From assembly GCA_964019695.1 (NCBI GenBank), contig OZ026515.1, positions 139,497,549 through 139,561,548 on the forward strand: a DNA stretch of 64,000 bases, in the 5' to 3' direction. The position numbers and the translations under genes were made by a program. This document shows, in pieces, positions 55,321 through 64,000 of this stretch. The notes beneath the pieces were generated by a model. The model was not told the DNA's origin, made no database searches, and saw only the letters and a list, made by a program, of their open reading frames with translations. The stretch is from Loripinus fragilis. Lineage: Eukaryota; Mollusca; Bivalvia; Lucinida; Lucinidae. Positions within the stretch are counted from its first letter, which is position 1, and each line of letters starts with the position of its first letter.

Positions 55321-56018
55321 TGAACATGCTTCCCCCGCCCATGAGACAGTCGGTGTCTTATAGGGTCCGTGAAAACACCCCAAAACACCCCAATTTAACC
55401 ACCCCAAACCACCATGTAACATGCCTCTCTCCCTCTCTCCGGGTTCAAATCACTACCTGTCTCATCATACTCTCCAACACTACCCAACCCCAATCCCAAA
55501 TAGTATAGATATGCATAAGCATACAATATACTTTGGTACGGACGGTTGCCACTAGAAATTCCTCCACTCCGGAGCACCGTCTGGAAGACGTACGTTGGGG
55601 AGTTTGTGGTATTGGCTTTTATTTTTATTTTATTCGAAATTTTCGGTGTTTTTCCACAAATGTCAACTGTAAGTGTCCACACATTAAAACACATAATTTG
55701 GTCCTTTTTCGGCTCCATTTGGAATTTTATGATGATATACAGGCATAATATCATAGAAAATGGTTTCACTGAAACATAGATACACTGAAAAGAATCCATG
55801 CCTCGGCCACAGTTCTGGACTTTCCAACGCCTATGCTCAGTGGCCATTTGACCAGTCTCCGTCATGTACTAGTTTCTAAAAATCTATCTTCTCTATTGTC
55901 GTATTCATACCTTGTGATAACTTGATAATGGCCATGAGTCATATTTGTTGATGAGGAAGATCAGGGTCTCAATGAGGGAGATTTTTCTAAGTCACAGAAA
56001 GACGTAGCCCCAGAGGTA
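55321..56018. other. No confident gene; 156-codon minus-strand frame present
   Basis: A minus-strand frame (55395-55865) is open for 156 codons from an ATG but shows no domain, and overlaps shorter plus-strand frames. I cannot support it as a gene. Confidence 0.25.
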
Positions 56019-57005
56019 CCTTGATTCGGTGCGTATAATAACAGGAATGGGCCTCCATAACCGGAATGGATATCAAAATTAATTTGTTTTATGCAACTAA
56101 ATTTATTATTTTACCATAATTTATCTTGAAATTTCAGTTTCTATTGATATTGCACCTTTTGAAGTGCATATGAGCACCGTCACTGGTTTGTTACATAGTT
56201 GACGTGAACCCATTTAAATTGTGTCAGTTCATATTGAAGATACACATTCTATAGAAATAAGGGCCTAGAATTAAATCTGATCAAATGACAGCTGTGTACA
56301 TTATAGTCCCCATGCCAATGCTCACATAATTGTCCCTGGTCTTTACAATTAGTCAAGCATATGCCAAGATATATAAGAGCTGTTCTGTGAGACCCATCTG
56401 GGTAGCCCCACATAAATAGCCCATATGGGACCAATATATCATGTTTGCTGGTACAGCATTTCGTTTTTTGAGTGCTTTGACAATCACTGCATCCAAAATG
56501 ATTTTTCTACAATAGAAATATGCACATACTATGAAAAAGGAATGCAGTGATCTTTATTGCATACATTCATACTTTATAGGTGACTGGTGTAAGTAAGCCT
56601 AAGTTAGGTACTAGAATATCAGGGTAAGACAGAGAATATTTTAGAAAACATTTTTTTGCATTGAAACTGTCTGGACACCGAAGATTTTTGATATTTTGTA
56701 TTACTTTACCAAAATTTCTTGTCAAGTACCAGTGATTTTATTTGGCCATTTTTGAGGCCGTATATGGGAGTCATTCCCAATCCAAAAATGGCCTTTATTT
56801 TCCCAATTTCATGTATTTTAGCTCTTATTTTCCCAATTTTCATAAAATATTTTCCCAAATGTGTAGGAAAAGGTAGCTTCCCAAAATCCCAAATAAAATC
56901 ACTGAGTACACTTAAAACATGTATTTTAGGGTGAATTTTGAGGTCCATTCCGGTTATGGACGTCCATTCTGGTCCATTCCTGTTAATAAACGCACCCCCT
57001 TGATT
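56019..57005. mobile_element. DNA element with 8-bp target duplication (hAT- or Merlin-like size class)
   Basis: The element proper is 56027-56997 (971 bp), flanked by a perfect 8-bp duplication CCTTGATT (56019-56026 and 56998-57005). Its ends are inverted for about 45 bp: SGGTGCGTWTAWTAACAGGA, then ATGG and CCATAACCGGAATGGA. No transposase is recognisable; a minus frame of 110 codons (56706-57038) crosses its right end and is not convincing. An 8-bp duplication is typical of hAT, P and Merlin elements; the ends do not settle which. Confidence 0.8.
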
Positions 57006-57196
57006 TACCGGAAAGACTCGAATTACCGAAAAGACCAAAGAATAATAGGGAAATATTGATGGATGTATCAGCGAATTGCAAAAACTTTATTGTTTAATGA
57101 ATATAACAAATAGTATATTTTTTTTATAATTTGATATATTTATATGCGGCGTCAACTATTCACTTCTTTACTATACATTCACATTGATTGGGTTGT

Positions 57197-57438
57197 TAGG
57201 CCAAAAAAAGAAAATGTCTTCTTTCCGGTTACCCTACTGACCCAAATATTTTGGGGCCTACTCAAACTTTTTTGAAGCCTTTCGGGATATTTAAGTCTAT
57301 TTTTAGACTGTTTTTAAGGCTTTTCATACTTTTTCCATACAAAAAAAGTTTTTATAAAAAAAAGTTTGCCTACCTACCGACCCTAAAAATTTTGGACACG
57401 TAACCGGAAACAAAGCATATTTTTCTTTTGGCCTTAGT
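57197..57438. mobile_element. MITE with GGCCAAAA ends
   Basis: About 240 bp with inverted ends of 35-55 bp: AGGCCAAAAAAAGAAAATGT, TTTCCGGTTAC, GACCCAAATATTTTGG and the matching GTAACCGGAAACAAAGCATA, TTTTTCTTTTGGCCTT. TTA on both sides may be a 3-bp duplication, as in Harbinger-type elements. No coding capacity. Confidence 0.72.
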
Positions 57439-58266
57439 TCTTGGTGTTAACAAGGGTCCTTTAATTAGGCCACGCTTTGAATTTGTTAAATATAATCTAA
57501 TCCGTACATTGATTTAATCTGATACTGTTAATTGACCGGTTACAGTGTTTCTGCAAGACCAGAATTTTTGGGGGTCATTGATGACCCCTTGTTTGAAAAT
57601 TTGGGGGTCATTGGCAAATTTAGAGGATCAGAACTTTTTTTAATGTATAATTACTTTTTGTCTGAGCCTGCGTCAATATTAAAGGTATTTGAAGCATGTC
57701 CCCTATTGTAAGCAGTGATTTCATAAACAGCCCATTGCCGATCGAAAACATCGGTTGAAATCAACTTTGGATCGGTTGTTTTTGTCAAAACTTTGAAAAA
57801 TCGATCGCACTGTTTACACACGGATGTTATTCCCGGGAGCTGAAATACCCCATCACCGGTTTGGCTTTTCATTTACATACGGTAACCACTCATTTAGATA
57901 TGTTAAATGGCCAATTATAGGATACTATTTATAGTCATCCAATCGTATGCGGCGAAACAACGTTACCTCGGATTGTCGAGAAGCATGGGCAAAGACAAAA
58001 TTAAGACGATAGAAAAAATAAAAAGAAACTTTCTGGAAGTTAAAGTCTGTTTGACTTCCGGTTCAAAAGGGCCAAACAAGACGATGATACTGGTAATTAA
58101 TCAGTGAAGAAGTACGACGGATAAACGTTATCCTGATTGTAGGAATGAACCAGGCTCTCCCTCAGTCGCTGAAGCAAGTATTGCCTTTTTTAATTTCCAA
58201 ACAATATCTATCAAAATGCAGTGCAAGAATGATTTCTTTAGGATAAGGGAAACCTGTTCTCTGTCT
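57439..58266. other. Non-coding
   Basis: GGGGGTCATTG occurs twice (57570-57612). Short frames at 57651-57872 (minus) and 57907-58107 (plus) have no recognised motif. Confidence 0.35.
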
Positions 58267-58497
58267 GACCCAACACTTTACAGGCCCCCCCAGATAAAAA
58301 AATCTGAAAGTGCTCTGGCTAGGGGAACCTATGCCCAATTTTTTCACAAATCCAGAAACAGCCCACCCCTCAAAAGAAGCCCAAAAAATACAAACTCTCC
58401 AGTTTTCTGTCTTACCCAACACTTTTTACAGGACCCCAAATAAAAATCTGAAAGTGCTCGAACCTATGCCCAATTTTTTCACAAATATGGAAACAGC
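58267..58497 (+). repeat. Two-copy tandem repeat (~145-bp period)
   Basis: Copies at 58267-58362 and 58414-58497 share ACCCAACACTTT, ACAGG, AAATCTGAAAGTGCTC, AACCTATGCCCAATTTTTTC and GAAACAGC. Confidence 0.8.
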
Positions 58498-59756
58498 GAT
58501 TTAAATTTGGGAACAAGAAGCTGCTTTGAAGCTAACCAATGTAACTTAAAAAAAAAAAAAAGAAAAAAGAACAATACTAACAAGTATTATTTTTTTTTCT
58601 AATCCTGGCATGTTTTATTTTGTGAATCAACAGCAAAACATGGGTAAAAATTTGTTTAAAAAGGTGCAAGGAGAGCTCTCCAAAGGGTTTTAAAAAGCTT
58701 AATTTCGTTTTCGGCCGGGGGGCTTTCCTGGCCCCCCTACTAGGGCATTGCCCTGGACCCAGAGAGGGCCTTAGCGGCTGCCTTCACCCCCAGCCTAATC
58801 TGTTGTTTTCACTTTTTAATCTGTTGTTCAGTTCCTTAATGAAAACCCTGGTAAGATAAAAGTTCTCGAAATTTGGTGAATGTTTTACTATCAATAGGCT
58901 TCTGATCGACAGCTTTTGTTACATTTTCTGTTTCATGGGAATTATTCAATGTTGTGTTGTTTGTAGTTAAAGCCCTATCCTCCAGAGGACAAGAAATAAA
59001 AGCGTATGCTCACCAATACCATTACGGGGCAACCATTGTTGTTAAACAGTTGAGCGTTTTACCCATGCGCAGACGGTCAGTCTAAAAATAGATGTGATGC
59101 ATTGGTTTCATTTCTTTTAAAATCGTTGTCTTATATATTTTGGTGTATTGGAGCAATGAAAACTTTCTTTTCTAGACTACTTTTTTTAAAATTTATGCTG
59201 CATAATGCCCCAAAATAGCAGCGAGAACGAAAGAAGCCAAAATTATTTGGAACGAAACCCCATCTGTGCGAATCACAAATGACTTTTGACATGCGCAGAT
59301 GTCGTTTTTGAAATCAATCAGATACGTCATGGAAATACCCAGCACAGATATTTGTGCGCAGGTCTATTTTCCACAGGAACACTAATTATAGAAGCCTTAT
59401 CATCAATAAATTGAAGTCCTCAGATCTCGGCACATAAAGAAGATGGAGTTTAGTTCTCGCTGCTGTTTTTGTGTTCGTCACGAAAAACGCACAGACAAAC
59501 TGTCAGTGCGTCAGCAGTCAATTTATTGCGTCAAAAACACAAGAAACGCACTCTTTCGGAAACACTGCAGTTAGTTGATCATGAATTGATCAGTGGCTTG
59601 GATGAACCAATTAGGGAATTAAAAAAAAAAGCGCTGTGGATTGGGGAGGGGCATGTGGCAAGCGCAGACTCGCCTGGGCCTTTATTGCAGTGGGAAAAGC
59701 TCTGGTAAAACGTAAGTTCGACTCATCCCTTGTACATAAAATAGTCCAACTATATA
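58498..59756. other. Non-coding; GGCCCCCCT-type repeat and an unassigned Cys-rich start
   Basis: 58700-58800 is GC-rich repeat-like sequence (GGGGGGCTTTCCTGGCCCCC). At 59443 an ATG in good context opens 44 codons (MEFSSRCCFCVRHEKRTDKL...) with a Cys/His cluster, but it ends at a stop near 59575 and nothing follows in frame; it could be a decayed zinc-finger N-terminus. Confidence 0.3.
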
Positions 59757-59850
59757 CTCTTTGGTCTTTCCGGTATTTTGGCGGTCTTTCCGGTAATTGG
59801 GGTTTTTCCGGTAAATCTAGGCACGCAAGCCCCAGATAAGGCTGCGTATT

Positions 59851-59886
59851 TACCAGGGTCTTTCTATGTATAGAGAGTCCCTGGTA
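59851..59886. repeat. Short hairpin
   Basis: TACCAGGG and CCCTGGTA arms extended by a partly paired TCTTTCTATG/TATAGAGAG centre. Confidence 0.6.
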
Positions 59887-62039
59887 TTTATGCATTTTTT
59901 GGGACCGGAAAATGCAATTAAATTCATTTTTGTTTGTAAAAAAAATGCAATATAAACCCTTGATACTCAATTCCGAACTTTTTCCTAAAGAACAGCCCTC
60001 CAGATAGCATCCGTACAGACTTAAATTATGGGTCCATTTTCCTCTAATACGGATAGAGTTGCAAATTAGTATGTACCGAATACGGGTGTGTTTTTACCTG
60101 TACGGTAGGGTTTTACCGACAACCCATAATTCTCATCCAAATCGAGTCAGAAGACACTTGATAATTGAACTGATTTGTGAATCTGTCAAAATTAATGTGT
60201 TCAGAAATCCAGAATCAACTTGCTCAACTGTTTTATTTTTTATTGATACAAACTTACCAATGCTCAGTTGGATCCCCTTAACATGTCTCCTTGAAGAACA
60301 CGTTTTCAGAAAAATATGTGCGTAGAAGCCACTCTCTGGGAGTTTGGTATCTGTTTGGTCCTGGTAATTTCATGTGAACCAGTCAAAGTTGAAAGTGAAA
60401 GTATAAATTTTTAGTTTACAGATGGCAATAAAACAATCCTAGGGATTCCCTGTTCCAATATTCTTGCCAGCGTGTTTATACATAGGAACATCGCGGTTTT
60501 CAAACTGTACATGAAGACAGTTTTAAATACAAGTATGTAAGCTTTCATTAAAAATTTAGCAAAACCAAAATAAAAACATGTACGGATTGAAAATAGCTGG
60601 TAGGGATCAAGTTTCATTTGGACTAATACCCGTACTGATGGTAGTCAAAATTATCTGGAGCACTGTAAAGAATGAGGCTAAAGTATTCAGTTTGCCATTG
60701 TTGTTTTTGCATACATCGCAAGAAGTTTTTGTGTACATATCTATACACAGAGTGGCACAGAATCTACATCATACACGCTGCTGTCACACTTGACTACTAT
60801 AGTGGGGGGGGGGGGGGGACTTGTTGCTGCATCAGTAAAAGAGAGAGAATGATATGAAAGTTAGATAGAAGCATAGTTGATAGAAAGCCAGATAAAAAGA
60901 GAAGTTTTGGCCAATGCATTTTTCACTCTTCAATCCACAACCAAGCTGCCTTCCCTGAGGGTACCAGGGCACATGAAGTCCCTGACAGCATAGCTTGAGG
61001 GTATCACAAGAGTGCACTTGCATGGCCGGGCCAGACGGCGTAGATTGACAGACTTGATAGCTCCCATTTGAAGGATACCAAACTCATGCCTACCAAATGG
61101 TCAGATGCTCAACCACTGGTTGAGCGAAAAAAACAATTCAAGTGTCTTCTGGTTGAGATTTCGAGGAGCTAAAAAGGTAAACAAATTTTGCATGCTCTGT
61201 ATATTATAATTAATATTTCTTGTCCTAGGAAGAGAATCAAAAATCTGGGAATGTCAACCTCTTACGGGTCCCTACGTTTATTGTGTAAATAGGAGGTCAG
61301 AGACTTTTCTCCTTTTTGTCAGATTTATTTATTGCGTGAGGAAGGTGTACCAGAAGCAGAAATAATCGTGTAGAAATTTGTGTTGTTTTGGGCTGTGTAT
61401 TCAATTTTATGATGTGCTCTAAGGCGATATATACAGGTCTGATCAAGACTGAGATCGGCAACTGGAATTCAGATGGTTATTTTCATCGAGCTTGTGCAAT
61501 ATGCGAAATATCTTGTTGGAAAGTCCTGGAAAAACCTGGTTGAGCATCAGATAATCAGGGGTTTCATTAAGAGGAGGGAGGCGGGGATTTTCCCCTTCTT
61601 CTCAGGCATGTTTCCCCTGCTACTTTTGATAAATTAGTATAAGAGTTTATATGCAAATACTGTCAAATCACCCGCCTACTTTGCCTTGATGCCTGGATGT
61701 CAAAAAAGTTAATGAAACCCCTGGATAATAAAAAAGATGAGAAAATTTAATAGGATCGTTTTTTCGCACCCCATTGTCAAGATAACGCATTCAGTCTGTT
61801 ACATGGGCCCATACCGACTTTCTATTCCCAAACTTGGTGCTACAAATTCTTGAAAAAATGCTGAATAGCAAACTATATGTAATAAAATATTTTTGCATGA
61901 ATATAAAATGATATCATATGAATGATCATATGCGACTGAAATGCACTAAAACACAGTTATAAACAATTTTGAGGTTTGTTTTCGTCAAGAAATACCATGT
62001 ACCACTCTTTCAGATTTTTTTCAGACACTCTGATGCGTA
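59887..62039. other. Non-coding, no recognisable feature
   Basis: 2.1 kb without motifs. A 14-G run lies at 60804-60818. Short frames at 60059-60325 and 60578-60857 are unremarkable. Confidence 0.35.
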
Positions 62040-62245
62040 ACCTTAAACTACGTCCAACGGTTAAGGAGGAGATGCATTTACGTGAAAATACATTATTTCA
62101 CTTTTGACTTTGACCTTAGGTCAAGAAAAAACATGAAACGTTGCCCAGTATCCTCTACATCATATGACCTTTGCACCTGCAAAGTTTGAAGCATCTATGT
62201 CAAACGGTTAAGGAGGTAATGCATTTACAAGGGACATCATGTATC
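62040..62245 (+). repeat. Minisatellite family copy, plus orientation
   Basis: About 1.5 units of the family at 9044-10193: ACTACGTCCAACGGTTAAGG, GAGATGCATTTAC, TTTGACTTTGACC, GTTGCCCAGTATCCTCTACA, CACCTGCAAAGTTTGAAGC. Confidence 0.85.
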
Positions 62246-62789
62246 TCCTCCTTAACTGGTATGATCGAGAAATTTCTTAGTGTTTGTTGATACGATGAGT
62301 TTCTACTATTGTTTTGTTTGCCTTCAACTAAACTATCAACATAGAAACAGCAAGTCATCTTCTATTCATCCATTTTTATTTACATGTGAAAAATGCCAGG
62401 GGGCACAGCTCCTGCGCACTTGAAAGTACTTTTAACTCTACACTTTACTTTTCTCCACATTCGCCAATATCAAATTTTAACATGTGTTCTCTTGGAAGGC
62501 AAACTTATTCTGCAGATCTCAGATGCAATATTATGATTAACTACCCGTCAATCATACAATTTGCCTCTGAGCTAGTCTTTTAACCATTTTACTGAATTTA
62601 TTTTTATTGAGGAAATACAGTTAACAGTGATCAAATTATTACATATATAATATAGATTGTGTATTTCCTTGATAAGACCTTAAAGGCTGTACACTCTTTA
62701 GAGTGCTAATTTTTATCAGTGACAAAATTAAAGAAGTATTAAAATCATTAAACCAAAATTTATGTAGAAAATCCCTGTGATACTTGGCA
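62246..62789. other. Non-coding spacer between opposed minisatellite copies
   Basis: No motif; the plus frame at 62386-62583 is unremarkable. Confidence 0.35.
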
Positions 62790-63590
62790 ACATTTCCTGG
62801 TCAAATATTGAATTTTCTTGTAAATGCATCTCCTCCTAAACCATTTGACGGAGTAAGGTGCATAGGTCACATGACTTAGAGGGCACTGGTCAACATTTCT
62901 TGTGAACTTGACCTGAAGGTCAAGGTCAAATATTGTATTTTCTTGTAAATGGATCTTCTAATCAACCGTGGGATGTAGCAATATCAAACTTCCCTAGTGC
63001 ATAGGTCACATTATGTCGAGGGTACTGGGCAACATTTCATGTGACCTTGATCCCAAGGTCAAGGTGAAATAATGTATTTTCTTGTAAACGCATCTTCTCC
63101 TTAACCATGGGATGTAGCAACATCATACCTTGTTGGTGGCTTGGTGCATAGGTCACATGATGTCGAGGGTACTAGGCAACATTTGGTGTGACCTTGACTC
63201 CCTTGACCTTGGGGTCAAGGTCAAATAATGTATTTTCTTGGTAATGCATTTCCTTAACCATTGGCCGTAGCAACTTCAAACTTTGCAGGTACATAGGTTA
63301 TATGATGTAGAGGGCAATGCTTCTTTTGACCTTGGGTCAAGGTCAAATCAAATATTTCTTGTAACTGCATTACCTCCTAAACTGTTGGACAAAGAAGCTT
63401 CAAATTTTGGAGATGCATAGGTCATTATATGTAGAGGATACTGGGCAACTTTTCATGTGAGTTCTTGGCCTTAGGTGACTAGGTCAAGGTCAAAAGTGAA
63501 ATATTTTCTTTCTTGTAAATGCATCTCCTACTTATAAACCACTGGACGTAGCAACTTCAAACTTTGCAGATGCTTTGGTTAGATCAAAAG
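62790..63590 (-). repeat. ~140-bp minisatellite, about six units, minus orientation
   Basis: Inverted relative to 9044-10193. Each unit holds TTTTCTTGTAAATGCATCTC, GTGCATAGGTCACATGA, GGGTACTGGGCAACATTT and CCTTGGGGTCAAGGTCAAAT or a variant. Its right border (GCAGATGCTTTGGTTAGATC, then GTACCATCG) is the inverse of the left border of the array at 9044. Confidence 0.88.
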
Positions 63591-63639
63591 CAGGTATTTG
63601 CGATGTTGTACCATCGACTAAAGTATAGTAATTTTTGTT

Positions 63640-64000
63640 TTTTATAGAATAATTTATATTTGAACAACAGGTACTATTTTATGCTGACTTTCTCTCTGTG
63701 ATTTCAGACTTTTGATAGGGCTCATGGGCTAGGGTGGAGCTGGAGGTCAAATTCTAGGACACCTTTAAAAAACTATTCTATTTTTCTGACTTATGCAGAA
63801 ATCTTACAAACCATTTATTAGAAGGCATTCATATTTGGGCATTTGGTATCATTCATGGTAGGCTTCAACTCTGCAGCTTCAGATACTTGGATCCTTGCCC
63901 CGGGTTGGGGTTAGAGGTCAAATTCTAGGACATCTTAAGAATTTATTTATAGAATCATTTGTGCTTGAACAACTGATACTTTTTCAAGCTGACTTTCTCT
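63640..64000 (+). repeat. Irregular tandem repeat running off the window edge
   Basis: TATAGAATMATTTRTRYTTG and GCTGACTTTCTCT occur at 63642-63695 and 63948-64000; GAGGTCAAATTCTAGGACA occurs at 63743 and 63916. Spacings of about 306 and 172 bp show units of unequal length. Confidence 0.7.

Larger units (their letters stand above)
57003..59822. mobile_element. Putative 2.8-kb element bounded by inverted ACCGGAAAGACC repeats
   Basis: Left end (57003-57050) reads GATTTACCGGAAAGACTCG, AATTACCGAAAAGACCAAAG; the right end (59757-59822) is its inverse with an extra unit, GGTCTTTCCGGTA..GGTCTTTCCGGTAATT..CCGGTAAATC. The left end is interrupted at its outer edge by the 8-bp-duplication element. Nothing coding is recognisable between; a MITE (57197-57438) and a tandem repeat (58267-58497) lie inside. 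The ends could instead be two separate copies of one short repeat. Confidence 0.5.

Noticed and set aside
55395..55865. 156-codon open frame on the minus strand
   Set aside because: No domain, low-complexity end, overlaps plus-strand frames; cannot be told from chance in this composition.
59443..59575. Zinc-finger gene start (Cys/His cluster after a good ATG context)
   Set aside because: Stops after 44 codons with no in-frame continuation or recognised family.

Overview
The window looks like nuclear DNA of a bivalve mollusc, probably an imparidentian such as a venerid or dreissenid clam. The evidence is AT-rich DNA with very low coding density and stop-riddled frames, many nested repeats, LINE, SINE, mariner/Tc1 and foldback elements, short motifs that I associate from memory with clam repeats (a GCGCAGGCTGGTCTG-type motif and a GATCAGGCCCGAC-type motif), and fragments of a multi-copy protein family known to me from marine invertebrates. 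No bacterial, plasmid or organelle features are visible. Species assignment is inference.

Only one intact, credible protein-coding gene is visible: an intronless 426-residue type II membrane protein with a DxD motif at 45685-46965 (minus), probably a Golgi glycosyltransferase. A ~90-bp duplicated piece of it lies ~0.8 kb downstream. All other recognisable coding sequence is decayed or belongs to mobile elements.

Layout. 0.2-12.3 kb: a large broken copy of an uncharacterised invertebrate gene family. It is interrupted by a complete-ended mariner element (2344-3602, TA duplication, 27-bp inverted ends), and its Cys-rich C-terminal part sits 6.4 kb downstream, beyond a stretch holding poly-T, dispersed repeats, a ~140-bp minisatellite rich in nuclear-receptor half-sites (9.04-10.2 kb) and a Tc1-like remnant (10600-11582). 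14-18 kb: dispersed repeats, a small inverted-repeat element, then three 98-bp tandem units with CCAAT boxes that end in a TATA box 36 bp before an ATG (18001); this is the most gene-promoter-like structure here and I do not recognise its product. 19.8-23 kb: a tRNA-derived SINE, an inverted pair of tRNA-headed repeats, two hairpin elements. 26.77-33.95 kb: a dead LINE on the minus strand (coiled-coil, SGNH-like and zinc-knuckle ORF1; APE endonuclease and partial RT in ORF2; ATT-repeat 3' tail), itself split by two copies of repeat family A and a ~2-kb inverted-repeat insertion.

34-45 kb: non-coding DNA with a pair of MITEs sharing ends, tandem duplications and a second SINE-like family. 45-51 kb: the glycosyltransferase-like gene, two further SINE copies with clear target-site duplications (one inserted into a transposase relic), and tRNA-like sequences. 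51-60 kb: a ~400-bp near-perfect foldback, a second mariner-like element, family A and B repeats, an element with an 8-bp duplication that has landed in the terminal repeat of another element, and a small MITE. 62-64 kb: the minisatellite family again, mostly on the opposite strand, and an irregular tandem repeat running off the window edge.

The elements give a relative chronology: host gene-like copy, then mariner; LINE, then family A repeats and the 2-kb element; transposase relic, then SINE. Apart from the single minus-strand gene, I see no operon-like or pathway-like arrangement.
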